A stretch of 64,000 nucleotides of DNA, taken from assembly GCF_030272615.1 (NCBI RefSeq), contig NC_081411.1, positions 835,876,136 through 835,940,135 on the forward strand, in the 5' to 3' direction. Within the stretch, counting starts at the first letter, position 1, and every line of letters starts with the position of its first letter. The notes beneath the pieces were generated by a model that saw only the letters and a program-made list of their open reading frames with translations, did no database searches and was not told the DNA's origin. Below are positions 21,923 to 33,906 of this stretch, piece by piece. Source of the stretch: Cryptomeria japonica (lineage: Eukaryota; Streptophyta; Pinopsida; Cupressales; Cupressaceae). Made by a program: the position numbers and the translations under genes.

Positions 21923-23043
21923 TGGCATGATGATGATTGTAATGAATAACTTCATATGTTATCATTGATGGAACATGTACAGACACACATTTATCACATT
22001 GTAATCCTAGAAAAATTGGTATTACTTCTAAAGTTACTTGTATTGCAACCGATATTGGATGTTTAGTTTATGATGGTTTAGAGAGTGTCAACTAGTACAT
22101 GTTGACAATCGGTATATATAGGGAATGACTTGACACCAACTTGGAGATTCAGTGGAAACCATCAAAGAAGCAAATGGAGGACAACCAGTTTGCATATTGA
22201 AAGTGGTTAACTCTAATTGGTATCGGTGTTCCAACCGGTATTCATTGATTGTGTGATGAGTTATCATCGGTCGTGATGAGTTACCCCTAACCGACAAATT
22301 TTTGGCAGTAATTTGTGATGAGTTATGTTAGATTGTCCAGATACACTACACCTAGGAAATTGTGATATGATTTCTAAGCCAACATAAAATCTAAATGTCT
22401 ATATAATGACATTATGATTAACTATTTCTTATGAGATGTTTTGATTTGAAGATAGAAGTGTTAAGTTGTTGAAGGCATTACATAATATGTTGGTGATGTA
22501 GTTTTGAGTGCACAAAATAGGATCTATTCAAGTAGGTTGTGCTACTTCTAGATCACACCACCTATTGTTTTCTAATCACTACACAGTTAAATCCCCTAAC
22601 TGGGTAAGATCTAATAAGCTTCATTGTACAAATCCTTTAATAAGGTGATCCATTAGTTTGGATTATGAAATCCTCTACTAAGGTTACTCCTAACAGGGTA
22701 CTACCTTTAATAGGGTATAGCTCTTAATAGAGCTTTGGGATCTTTAACAGGATTCGCTCCTAGCAGAGCACTTTTGTAGCCCTTAACCGGTCAGTTACCT
22801 ATTACTACAGATAATTAACCTATGAGTCCCATCTCACAGTGGTTTTTTCTATTTGGGTTTTCCACGTATAAATACTTGTGTTATGGTGGATGTTTTACTT
22901 ATAGTGGATGCTTTAATATCATTTTGGATTGCATGCATAGTGTTTATTAAACTTGTTAAGTATCTCAACTAGTCAATGTTTAAAGTGACATTATTTTTTC
23001 TATCATTGATTCACCCCCCTCTTAGTGCTTTATAAGTCTATCA
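21923..23043 (+). repeat. J 3' LTR
   Basis: It starts TGGCATGATGATGATTG after the polypurine tract. Near its end it carries the C-rich block 'gattcacccccctcttag', as in H, E and S. I placed the end at 23043 (TCA), where the minus-strand LINE frame begins, and that end is approximate. S at 30240-31686 starts similarly (TGGCATATGTGC... then TATGTTATCATTGATG) and is a relative. Confidence 0.65.
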
Positions 23044-25080
23044 CATATGGGTCTATCAAAAAGTCAGACATCTTCCCAAAACCTGATATTGTTACCTTTG
23101 CCAAGGACCCACCCAACACCGATAGCAACAACATGTTTGGCCTTGAGGATGCTATTCCAAATAGTCGAACCCTTATGGATGTGGTTGGATTGAAGGAAGG
23201 AAGAAAAAGACCTCCAAATTTATTTAGCTAACAAAGCATTATTAAATTATTTTATGGTCTTTAATCCAAGGCCCCCATAACACTTAGGACTACATACCCT
23301 TTCCCAAAAACCAAGGGAAGTCTTTTTATCTCTTCTATCCTAGTCCATAAAAATCTCTTTTGAATTTTGTCTATAACATCATCAAACTTAGAGGGGATCT
23401 TAAAAAGACTAAGAGCATAGACAAGAAGATTTTGAAGAGAAGCCTTCAGAAGTTGCGACTTCCCCGCTTGACTCAGTAAAGCCCCTTTCCACCTAGCCAA
23501 TTTTTTGAAAACCTGTCCACAATAGAACTTCGAAAGGAATAAGGAGGAGAGACCCCTCAAGGTAGCCCCAAATATATTGAGGGGAAGAAGTCAATAGACC
23601 ATCCAATAATATCTGCAATCTTTCTTTGCCTACAAAAGGGAGTGTTAATGAAAAAAATAGAAGTCTTGTTCCAATTGATCAGCTGGTCAGAAGCCTTAGA
23701 ATAAGTTTGAAGAGCACTTTTAAAGGATCTAGCTTCAAGAATAGAGGCAACACCAAGGAGGATAATACCACCCATAAATTGCTAATGGGAACAAACCATA
23801 TTAGATGTTGAGGGCCTAAGACCCTTAATATCTCTTGATATCAGCAGCTTTTGAAATATCGACTCATTCTTTCCACCAAAATGGTGAACAAAATTGGGGA
23901 GATAGGATCCCCCTGCCTGAGACCCCTAGTTGGCTTGAAAAAAGAAGAGCTAGATCCATTAGTAATAACATACCTAGAAGGAGTAGAGATAAGTTGCCAA
24001 ATGATATCTGAAAATTTACCATCAAAACTGAAAGCTTGAAGAATTATTTTCAAAAGGAACCAATCCACTCTATCATAAGCCTTGGCAAGGTCAACCTTAA
24101 CAAGGAAACCATGTTTTTTAGAAGCAATAAGAGAGTGAATGTCCTCATGAACCAGTATTATAGAATAAAAAATTTTCCTTCCTGGCACAAATCAATTCTG
24201 ATGCAAGGAAATAAGAGAAGGGAGAAAAGTGATCAATCTAGAGGTCACCACCTTCGAGATAATTTTATAAAGAGAATTATAGAGACTTATAGGTCTGAAC
24301 TTATGCATAGAGTCTACACCAAGTTGCTTAGGAATAAGAACCAAAAAAGTAGAATTCACCTCAAGAAACAATTTAGTTCCAAAAAATTCTTTCACAGCTT
24401 GAACAATGTCCTTCCCAACAATATGCCAGAAGTGATGAAACAAGAACATGGGGTACCCATCAGGCCCAAGAGATTTATCTCCTTGAAAAGAAAAAAATAA
24501 CCCTTTTAATCTCATCATAAGAGGGAATGGAACATAATACCTTATTCTACTCCAATCCGATAACGTTTGGAATATGTCCCAGTAAGGAATCTTGATCTTC
24601 TCTATAGAGGTTAGACTCAGCTAATAGGAGATCAAAAAAAAAGCGGACAACCTCCTTAGAAATATTATCATTTCCTTTAATGATATTGTCATCCACCACT
24701 AGCTCATAAATCCTTTTGGTAGCTTTGTGTCTAATAGTAGACAAATGGAAATATTTAGTATTCTTATCTCCAGCCGACAGCCAAAGAGCCCTTGATCTTT
24801 GTCTCCAAAAGTATTCTTCATTGGCTATGATTTTAAGATATTTAGCAAGGATCTCATTCTCTTTATCCCTTGAGACAAAGTTATAGCCATCTTTTTGGAT
24901 AGAATCTTGGATTGATTTTAACTCTATTTTAAAAAAAAATTTCATAACAAATATATCTCCAAAAACTTCCTTGTTCCAGATCTTAACTCCGCCCTTAACA
25001 TGCCTAAGTTTCTTAACAACTCTAAGCATAGCAAATCCTTCCACCTGGATATTCCACCATAGTCTGATATTTTGAGCCTA
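23044..25080 (-). pseudogene. L1-like LINE ORF2 fragment, reverse transcriptase region, inactivated
   Basis: On the minus strand the frames read, in order, the pre-RT linker (IWNKEVFGDIF, 'LWLSAGDKNTKYFH'), then RT blocks GDKSLGPDGYP, LIPKQ, FRPISLYNSLYKIISK, KVDLAKAYDRVDW and RGLRQGDPISPIL. They continue with the downstream WKGALLSQAGKSQLLKA and FLWTR. The polymerase motif F/Y-A-D-D is replaced by F-M-G-G (QFMGGIILLG, about 23770), so both catalytic Asp are gone. Frameshifts separate at least five open pieces. The endonuclease domain and 5' end are missing, and J truncates the other end. It is the only non-LTR element here. Confidence 0.85.
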
Positions 25081-25459
25081 TAGAATCATTTAAAATATAG
25101 GCACACTCATCCAAAGGGGCCCACTTGGTGAGCAATCTTGTGTAACTATTGAATTAAGTTTTCTTTTGCTGTAATAGTTGTTCTGGCAATGGAACCAGAT
25201 CCTATGACTGTTCTTGCAGCTAAAGTAAACAATGTAGTTCTTGTTTTCCAGCATTGAACATAGATAAAAGTTATTCATTTAAATCATCTTTCAGTGTTAA
25301 GATTTCCTGTAGCCATTTAGTTATTACATCTTTGTATGTTTGTTTTAGTAACTCCATTTGTTGCAGTAAGATAGAATGGCTTTTGCTGGAACTTAGTGGA
25401 TAAACAATGCTGGCCCATTTCAATTAATATGTCCCTGAGTTGACAAGTAAATGAACCTT
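25081..25459. other. Unassigned sequence between the LINE and H
   Basis: I recognise no coding domain. Because A's primer site follows H only 100 bp after H's right end, this stretch may include the start of A's 5' LTR, split by H. I could not confirm it, since A's 3' LTR is not in the window. Confidence 0.3.
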
Positions 25460-26658
25460 TGTTGGAAATATGCTGGATTTGGTTTAGAGTTGTCATTGAT
25501 GTCAACACTGTATCCCGGTTGGAGACTATCCTAATTAGTCTTGGTCATCATCTTGTTTTTGGCTATGATTCTGATTTGGTATGACCAGATCTCTAGAATT
25601 AGTTGTTGATGCTTACTCTATATGGTTATAAATTTTCCACATTTTGTTGGTTCATGATTTGCTGCTCCAGTTGCTATCGCTTTTGTCCACAGTTGGTATT
25701 TCCTGGTATCGGTTAGCTTTACCGGTAAGTGATATTTGATGTTTTGATCAAATGATTTTGGTCTGGCTTATTGAATCAGTTTCTATCATGCTAAAGGTTC
25801 TTCTTGATCATATTCTGAGTGTTTGGTGACTTTGCATTGGCTGACATGCTGTTATGGTGGTCCTATTTGGATCCGGTTAGACTTTTTGTGTTACTTCATT
25901 GAGGGTTTCTACTGGTTGGTGAAGCATACTGGATTTTGGTCTTAGCAAAATTTTCAATGGATATAATTGTTTGGATGTTTGAATTAGGTCCATGCTATGT
26001 AATGTAAATCATAATAGTGGTCTGGTGATACTGTGTAATGTAATTTTTATTATTATGGGTTTTTGGGTTTAGCCAACCTTATCATAAGGTTGATGATCTC
26101 TATTTATAGGTGAGTTATTCATGTAATTGGGATACGATGATTTTTAGGATTGATGGTTATGTCTACATTATTAGAGGAAGGTTTATGTGCGAACAAGTGA
26201 TATATCATTTGACAAAAGGGTTTAAGTTTTCTAGCGCAGACATCTGTGCTTAACTAGAACTGTATCAAGCATTAGGAGATGCTACTTTCACAATTCATTC
26301 TCTCTGGATTGTAGTCTGATGTTTTGTAAGTTAGTGAGACTTCTCTTTTGTGATGAGCAATGAGCTCTAGGTAGTTTGCCTGATTGCAAGCGCAATCCCT
26401 ATTGTAATTATTTCACATACTACTGTAAAAGTATTATCTGATTGTGGGTAGGGTTTCCCTCCATGGTTTTTCCCTTTACCATGTTTTCCACATCAAAATA
26501 TTAGTGTTGTGTGTATTGTGCTTTAATATTTTATCCTTCATTGTGTTGGTTTCTTTGTGATTCAATTTAAAGGTTTTGATATGCAATAGTTTTGATTTTT
26601 GATAGTAAACTGATTCACCCCCCTCTCAGTTTGCTCCCAGTATCAGATATGTCTAACA
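25460..26658 (+). repeat. H 5' LTR
   Basis: 1199 bp, from TGTTGGAAATATGC to TCTAACA, a short inverted-repeat pair. It aligns end to end with 32463-33686, sharing the 'gtcattgatgtcaac' start and the C-rich 'gattcaccccc' tail near 26612. Confidence 0.9.
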
Positions 26659-26660
26659 AT

Positions 26661-26672
26661 TGGTATCAGAGC
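26661..26672 (+). promoter_or_regulatory. H primer binding site (initiator tRNA-Met)
   Basis: TGGTATCAGAGC lies two bases after the LTR. It is the standard complement of the 3' end of initiator tRNA-Met used by most plant Copia elements. Confidence 0.95.
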
Positions 26673-26714
26673 ATTGATCCTCTCTGTAGAATCTTAACTG
26701 CTTGAGGAGATCTG

Positions 26715-27890
26715 ATGCCAACTACATCTAGTTCTACATTCAATCCCTACTAGAAGGAGAGTCCTAGATTTGATGGTACAAACTACAAAATATGGAAGAA
26801 GTGAATGAAGATTCATCTGAGATGTCTTGGAGCTGAAGTTTGGGAGATAGTAGAGAAAGGGTATATACATCATGATCCTAATTCTAGAACACCGACACCT
26901 ACTGATGAATAGAAAAAAGATGAAAATGATGTTAGAGTGAAAGAAGCATTGTTAAGTGCCCTATCTGATGAAAATATATTGAATGTCATAGAGTTGGAGA
27001 ATGCAAAGCTGACCTGGACAAAGCTTGAAACTCTTTATGAAGGTGACCAAGCAGCAAAGATTGCAAAACTTGAAGTTTTCCAGGTAAGATATGAAACTTT
27101 GAAGATAGAAAAAGATGAGAAGATTAGTTCTTTCATGGATAAAGTAAATAAGATTATCATGGGAATCAAATGCTGCAATAGATCAGTTAGTGAGAATGAG
27201 ATTGTGTCAAAGGTTCTGAGAGTTCTACCTCCATCTTATAAGATGAAGGCTACTACAATCAATGAACTCCAGACAATGTCAAGTACCCCTGTTACCAGAG
27301 CTACACTAATTGGGAAATTGATTGTTTTTGAACTTGAGGAACTTGGAGGTTAGAGTGCTACTAAAACATAAACTACATTTAAAGCATCTACCTCTGGTAA
27401 GCAAAATATAGATTGGAAGGAATTATATGCTAAATATTTGGAGGACATTGAAAAAGAAGAAAGAGAACTTGAAGAGATGGAAGCCCTTATTGCTAGAATA
27501 ATTCCTAAAGGACTGAATGGAAGTAAGTATGAAGGAAAAGTCCCTTTTAAATGTTTTTCATTCAATAAGATTGGTAATTTTGCTTCTAGATGCCCTGAAA
27601 GAGCTGCTAGAAGTTATAAAATATTTGTGAAGAGTTATAAGCCTAATCCAGAATATTAGAACAAACCTAGATTTAGAAGGAATAAGGATAAATCATGCTA
27701 TTATGTTGGTGATGATGATTCTAGCATTATTGATTATGATAATGATGAACCAATGAGTGGATCTAACAATGGAAGCTTTGATAAAGACTAGGTTTTTATT
27801 GCTATCAAGGATGATTCTCCAGAACCTATCATTAAAGTAACTCATACTGAGGATAAATCTTTAGCTGCAAAAATTGAACAAAAGGATGAA
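26715..27890 (+). pseudogene. H gag (Copia), degenerate zinc knuckle
   Basis: From the ATG at 26715 the frame encodes a Copia gag: NYKIWKK near the N-terminus, a long helical middle (LENAKLTWTKLETLYEGD, KISSFMDKVNKIIMGIKC, EIVSKVLRVLPPSYKMK), then the knuckle. The knuckle reads CFSFNKIGNFASRC, so the second Cys is Phe and the His is Asn, which would abolish zinc binding. Stops include TAG and TGA in the first 40 codons and TAG after ELGG. E encodes a close homologue with an intact knuckle. Confidence 0.8.
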
Positions 27891-29390
27891 TGGGTTATAG
27901 ACAATGGATGCTCACATCACATGATGGGTGACAAGAGAAAATTGCTATCACTATAATAATTTGATGGTAGATTAGTTAGATTTGGAGACAACAAGGCATG
28001 TAGGATCAAAGGCAAGGGAACAATATCATTGGATGGTAAGACTAATACTGATAATGTTTATTATGTTGAAGGCTTAAATCATAATCTTTTAATTGTAGGT
28101 TAGATGGTGGATAGAGGATTTCATTTACAATTCAAGGATGGAAAATGCAAGATCATCAATAGATCTGGATTAGAAATTGCTTCCAGAAGCTAGACCAATG
28201 GAAACATTTTTCATTTGAACTCTGATGAGAAAGATTGTTTAATTTCTCAGATTGATGAAAGTTGGTTATGGCATAAGAGGATGTGTCATGTAAATTTTGA
28301 TTTCATAGTGAAGATCGCTTCAATACAGGCTGTTAGATATTTCCCCAAGATTATTGAACCTCGTAATACAATAAGTAGAGAATGCCAAATGGGTAAGCAA
28401 GTCAAAACTTCTTTTAGAAGAATACATGATAAATCTAATGAAATTCTTGATCTTATTCATACTGATGTGTGTGGACCGAAAAGGACTAAAAGCTTTCAAG
28501 GTGATAGATACTTTATGTTACATTGATGATTATTATAGAATGATGTGCGTAGCATTTTTGAAAGAAAAATATGAAGCTCTTGAGAAATTTAGAATCTTCA
28601 AAGCTATGGTTGAGACTAAGACAAGATTGAAGATGAAATGCTTAAAATCAAATCTAGGTGGCGAGCTTATATCCGATGAATTCAACAACTTTTGTGAGAA
28701 GAATGGAATCATAAGACAACTTTCTACACCTAGAACTCCACAACATAATAGATTGGTGGAAAGGAAAAATAGTACCATATTGGATGTGACAAGGACTATG
28801 ATGACTGAAGCTAAGTTGTTTGATATCTATTGGAGAGAATCTGTCAATACCACTGTATACACTTTCAATAGAGTACACATAAAAGGTGATACCGGTAAGA
28901 CTCCTTATGAATTATAGTTTGGTCATACTCTTACTATTACATATTTTAGAATTTTTGGAAGTAAATACTATATTAGAAGAGATGATGCATTGGGAAAATT
29001 TGATCCTAGAAATGATGAAGGAATATATTTGGGTTCTTCTACTAAGAGTAAAGCATATAGATGTTATAACAAAAGATTGAATAGGATAATAGAGAGCATA
29101 AATGTTAAGGTGAATGAACAAGGCATCAATCAGATCAGATCATATGACTGTGGACCGGAAGAAAAATTTATCAGACTTGAACTGGTAATGCAAGAAGCTG
29201 CTTAGAACAGTGAATCAGTTACTCCGTCAACATCAAAAAATTCAACTGTGACTATTGAACAGTAGAAAGAGTCAGTAAATCAAGAAAATTCAAAGACTCC
29301 GAGGTATGTGAAACAAATCATTTTGAAGATCATATCATTGGAGATAAAAGAAAAGGTGTGATGACTAGAAGAAGGCTAGCCACTAAAGAG
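27891..29390 (+). pseudogene. H protease and integrase (Copia)
   Basis: The protease begins at WVIDNGCSHHMMGDK (27891), an aspartic-protease site of the Copia D-S/N-G-C type. It continues through the 'KGKGTISLDG' flap region. The pre-integrase motif LWHKRMCH lies at about 28265 and only one Cys of the following CxxC remains (RECQMGK). The integrase core has DLIHTDVCGP, then KSNLGGEL, where the expected catalytic Asp is Asn, then PQHNRLVERKN with the Glu. A frameshift lies near 28515 and further stops follow at 28916 and 29203. Confidence 0.8.
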
Positions 29391-29399
29391 GTAAGTTTG

Positions 29400-30239
29400 A
29401 TTTTCAAATTGAACCATAATCATTTAATGAAGCAAGTAAAGATGAAAATTGGATGAAAGCAATGGAAGAAGAATTAGATCAAATAGAAAAGAATAAGACA
29501 TGGGAACTAGTTCCTAGACCTAAAAACAAAAATATTATTGGAACTAAATGGGGTTTCAAGAACAAATTGAATGAGTAAGGTCAAATTGTAAGAAACAAGG
29601 ACATGGTTTGTAGATTGAAGAAATATTTATATGGACTAAAACATGCCCCTAGAGCATGGTATGCTAGATTAGACAAATATATTTTAAAGCTTGGTTTTAG
29701 CAAAGGTAATGCTGACAATAACTTATATTATAAAATTGAGCATGATGACATACTGATCATTGAAGTCTTTGTGTATGATATCATTTTTGGAGGAGAAGAA
29801 AGCCTATGCATGAAATTTGCTGATGATATGAAGAATGAATTTAAAATGTCTATGATTGGTGAGATGAAATTTTTCTTAGGTTTGTAGATTACTCAGACTG
29901 ATAAAGGTATTTTAGTTTATAAAACTAAGTATATGAAGGAATTGCTTAAGAAATTTGGACTTGAGAATTCAAAACTTGTCGGTACTCTTATGATAAATGG
30001 TTGCAAATTGTCAAAGGACGATGAATCTCCTAAAGTGAATCCAAGTAGATACAAATCAATGATTGGTATATTTTTATACTTAACTCAGACTAGACCTGAT
30101 ATAATGAATGTTGTTTTTATTGCTTCTAGATTTTAGCCAGATCCTAGAGGAACTCATGATATTGCTGTCAAGAGGATATTCAGATATTTGCCAGGTATAA
30201 TAGACCTTGGGTTATGGTTGATGAATAATGATGAACAAT
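29400..30239 (+). pseudogene. H reverse transcriptase (Copia), deleted and catalytically lost
   Basis: The start of RT is clear (WMKAMEEELDQIEKNKTWEL, GTKWGFKNKLNE), then the frame jumps to CRLKKYLYGLKHAPRAWY. The intervening 70-80 codons found in the family, which carry the first catalytic Asp, are missing. The second motif, Y-V-D-D in the family, reads F-V-Y-D. The C-terminal part (GEMKFFLGL, YKSMIGIFLYLTQTRPD) is recognisable up to 30239, where solo LTR S interrupts it. Confidence 0.8.
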
Positions 30240-31686
30240 AAGTACTCAATAGATACTAAGAGGGGGGGGGGTGAATCAGTATAGACAAAGTCTCCTAAAA
30301 CCACTTTGATTGCAAAGACTGCACTAACTGGTAAACATGATCACCGAGCTAAATCAGGGCACTATTGGTAAAACATAGTGAGACTGTGAAACGCATAAAC
30401 CGGTAACATTTAGATCTTCGCAAAACCTAATAACTCGCTTCCACTTCACCCATATGCTTGAACAAGTAATACATCAGAAATATAAAGACTGCTGGATCAA
30501 CATGCATTACCACTTAACAGAAAATACTAATCATCACATGAAACACTGATTTTTCACATGGAAACCCAATTGGGAAAAACCACATTGGGGATGAATACCC
30601 ATAAGTTGTTCTTTGAACTCTTTTGAAGTCTACTTTGTTAGGAGCCTAATCCGATTAAGGACTTTACAATAGGTTCTGCTAGGAACTGATCCTGCTAGGG
30701 ATCACCCAGTTAAGGGATGGCTAAATACCTGGTTAAAGGTTAGAACCCCGCTAAAGGTTACCTCACAAGAGGATTTGAAGAACTCAATGAATTTGAGTCA
30801 CCCTGTTAAAGGATTTATAGAAAGCCTGTTAAAGCTACCCGGTTAAGGGATTTTCCAACTGCTGAAATGGTTAGAAGTCAATAGGTAATACACTAATTTG
30901 ATAACAACACTCAATGCCAAGGCAGATCAACTTTAGTTCCTTTGCTTCTGCAATCACACTCTGTAGGTATCAACACACTTCTTAGGTCTGGCAAGAATCA
31001 AGTATCACTTCACTTAGATACACACATAACATTTGCCAACAACTTCATAATGCAAATCATCATCGACCTTATAGACAACAGATAGGTCAGTGGCATAAAC
31101 CCTAAACCCTAAACATTTAGGTTATGAATACAGTCGGTTCAATATTGACCGTTCAAACACATTGCATTGAATAAAATAGTCTTGAACAGATCTCAAGATG
31201 TTCTCTATCGTTCATTCTTTGCGGCTTCTGGAAGGTGATAACCTATAACATGCTCTCCACCGTTTACTAAGACTTCGCACATTCCTGAGGTAGATAGAAT
31301 CAATCTTCTTCATGCAAGATCCTCAAGGAAATCCTTCACACACACAAGGCTGACATGGCAACATGATCTAATCTTCATTGCAAGGCTAACTCATCATAGA
31401 ATGTCATCGGTCAAATCACACAGGCTTGGAATGCATCAAACGGAATCCCTGAAGCTGAGACTACCAACCAGTAGTCATACCAAATGAAACCCCAATATAA
31501 AACTTTCCAAATACCAGTTCACTTGAACAAACATACCGCTTCACATTTTCACATATACCGGTTCACATCATCATACCGGTTCTCTTGCCAGTTTGCTTAC
31601 TTCAATATACCGGTTCACACTTTAGCATATTGACATCAATGATAACATACAATATCATCATGTCATCACACTCTGCACATATGCCA
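30240..31686 (-). mobile_element. Solo LTR S of a J-type Copia family
   Basis: ACAAT at 30235-30239 and at 31687-31691 flank this 1447-bp insert. On the minus strand it starts TGGCATATGTGCAG and ends with a C-rich block (plus 30258-30272) and 'ctattgagtactt'. Start, length and tail match J's LTR better than H's. There is no interior, so it is a solo LTR. The far terminus does not read CA and is probably mutated. It separates H's RT from its RNase H. Confidence 0.85.
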
Positions 31687-31691
31687 ACAAT

Positions 31692-32149
31692 GGTATTGAA
31701 AGAATGATGATATCAGATAATGTGCCTATATAGACTCTGATTGGGTAGGAGATGTGGATGAAAGGAAGAGCACCACCAGCGGTGCATTCTTTCTTGGAAA
31801 GAAGCTGGTTTCATGACTTAGTAAGAAACAATCATGTACTTCATTATCTATTGCTGAAGCATAATATGTAGCTGCTACAACTAATTGTACTCAAATTTTA
31901 TGGATGAAACAAATGTTAAAAGATATAAGGATAAGTTATGATGAGCTTATTGTTATTCATTGTGATAATACTATTTGTATTGATATGTCAAAGAATTTGG
32001 TATTTCATTCCAAATCAAAACACATTTCTATATGGTATAATTTCTTGAAGGAAAAGGTTGAAGCAAAGGAAGTCAGATTAGTTTATGTGCCTACTAAGGA
32101 ACAAATTGCAGATATTCTAATAAAACCATTGCCTAAAGATACTTTTTAA
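31692..32149 (+). pseudogene. H RNase H (Copia)
   Basis: After S, pol resumes with WVGDVDERK and a decayed SGAFFLGKKL. It continues as SLSIAEA-stop-YVAAT, where the family has Glu (GAA to TAA), removing an active-site Glu. It then carries the conserved VIHCDNTICIDMSKN, SKHISIWYNFL and YVPTKEQIADILIKPLP to a TAA at 32147. This is the normal Copia C-terminus. Confidence 0.8.
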
Positions 32150-32462
32150 TATCTCAAAGATTAGTTAGGGGTTACCAACCCTCCAGAAGAGATTTAGAGA
32201 TGCAAGAATGCATCAATCTGATAAGCTTATCAGATATTTTCTTTGATCTGGGTTGACGAGATGATGCTACTACTCAGGGGGAGTAGTTAGCTGTTTGGTT
32301 CAGTATTTTTGTTTTTGTATTCATCCTTTGTCATTGATGTCAAAGGGGGAGAGATGGTATTCATGTGAAAATTAGTCATATATTTGAGGGAGATTGTTGA
32401 CATTCCTTGGCACTTAGATGTTTTTCACATTCAGTGTTGCCATCAATGCTAAAGGGGGAGAT
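32150..32462 (+). promoter_or_regulatory. H 3' untranslated region and polypurine tract
   Basis: This is 300 bp without coding sequence. Three G-rich purine runs occur: 'aggggga' near 32277, 'aaagggggaga' near 32343 and 'aaagggggagat' at 32451-32462. The last abuts the LTR and is the polypurine tract. The earlier ones may be degenerate extra tracts. Confidence 0.7.
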
Positions 32463-33686
32463 TGTTGGTAATATCCTAGATTTGGTTTAGTGTTGTCATT
32501 GATGTCAACATTGTATCCTAGTTGGAGGCTATCCCTATTGGACCTATCTCGGTTATTCTTGGTGATCATCTTGGTTTTGGCTATGATTTTGATCCGGTAT
32601 GATCAGATCTCTGGAATCAGTTTTGGATGCTTTCTCTGGATGGTTATATGTTTGCCACATTCTATTAGTTCATGATTTGTTTCTCTGGTTTCTATCTCTT
32701 TTGTTCCCAGTTGGTATTTCCTGGTACCAATTGGCTTTATTGGTAAGTGATAGTTGATGTTTTGATTAGATGATTTTGGCCCGACTTATGCAATCGGTTT
32801 CTATCATGCTAAAGGTGCTTCTTGATCATATTCTGAGTTTTTGGTGACTTTGCATTGGTTGGCATGCTATTATGGTGGTCCTATTTGGATCCTGTTAGAC
32901 TTTCTGTGTTACTTCATTGAGAGTTTCTACCAATTGGTGAAGTGTGTTGGATTTTGGTCTTAACAAAATTTTTGGTGGATATAATTATTTGGATATTTGA
33001 ATTAGGTCCATGCTATGTAATGTAAATCATAATATTGGTCCGATGATACTGGATAATATAATTTTTATTATTATGGGTTTTTGGGTTTAGGGTTTAGCCG
33101 ACCTTATCATAAGGTTGATGATCTGTATTTATAGGTGACTTATTCATGTAATTGGGATATTGATGGTTTTTGGAATTGATGGTTATGTTTGCATTATCAT
33201 AGGAAGGTTTATGTGCGAACAAGTGATATATCATTCAACAAAAGGTTTTTGGTATTGCAGGGCTGACATCTGTGCTTAACCGAAATTGTATCAAGCATTA
33301 GGAGATGCTACTTTCATAGTTCATTCTCTCTAGATTTTAGTTTGATGTTTTGTGAGTTAGTGAGACTTCTATTTTGTGATGAGAAGTGAGCTCTAGGCGG
33401 TTGGCCTGATTGTAAGTGCAATCCCCATTGTAATTATTTCACATACTATTGCAGAAGTATTATTTGTTTCTGGGTAGGTTTCCCACTGTGGTTTTTCCCT
33501 TTACCAGGTTTTCCATGTTAAAATATTGGTGTTGTTTTGACTATTCTTTCATGTTTTATCCTTCATTGTGTTGGTTTCTTTGTGCTCCATTTTAAAGGTT
33601 TTGTTATGCAATAGTTCTAATTTTTGATAGTAAACTGATTCACCCCCACCCTCTTAGTTTACTCCCGATATCAGATTTGTCTAACA
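32463..33686 (+). repeat. H 3' LTR
   Basis: 1224 bp, from TGTTGGTAATATCC to TCTAACA, alignable throughout with 25460-26658. The many substitutions and small indels between the two indicate an old insertion. Confidence 0.9.
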
Positions 33687-33785
33687 CCTCAGTTGTAGAA
33701 ATGATAGCTATTCAGAATGGATGTTCAATCCCTAAGTTAAAGCTTCAATTCTTTTTATTATCTTAATGGGTAAGACAAAGGATTT

Positions 33786-33803
33786 TGGTGTTGTTGCCGG
33801 GGA
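33786..33803 (+). promoter_or_regulatory. A primer binding site (tRNA-Asp type)
   Basis: TGGTGTTGTTGCCGGGGA differs from the usual Athila-type site TGGCGCCGTTGCCGGGGA at three positions, all C to T. About 100 bp of probable LTR lies between it and H. Confidence 0.8.
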
Positions 33804-33906
33804 TGGTGTCAAACTAGGAACCTGTCATAGTCATGAGCTTTTAGTTTTCAGTAATTTATTGTTTTGGTATTTAAAGTAAGTTATCAATTGATTTCTCTGA
33901 ATCTGT

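Larger units (their letters stand above)
1..23043 (+). mobile_element. Element J: pol-less Copia-type LTR element, 5' end off window
   Basis: This is the outer frame of the left third of the window. A zinc-knuckle gag (2-892) is followed by a long unknown ORF whose pieces lie at 1391-1428, 16418-17737 and 20506-21693. A polypurine tract (21908-21922) and a Copia-style 3' LTR (21923-23043) close it. The pieces join in frame once K is removed, because K duplicated only its target site. No protease, integrase, RT or RNase H lies between gag and the polypurine tract, so J looks non-autonomous. The LTR tail with 'gattcacccccc' resembles those of H, E and S. The lineage call rests on LTR style and the polypurine tract, not on pol. 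Confidence 0.65.
25460..33686 (+). mobile_element. Element H: full-length but decayed Copia element
   Basis: The order is 5' LTR (25460-26658), initiator-Met primer site, gag, protease, integrase, RT, RNase H, polypurine tract and 3' LTR (32463-33686), which is Copia order. The flanks read ACCTT on the left and ACCTC on the right if the last A of the LTR is counted in the duplication, so the target duplication is imperfect. pol has many stops, frameshifts, a deletion in RT and solo LTR S between RT and RNase H. H has probably split A's 5' LTR. Confidence 0.85.
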
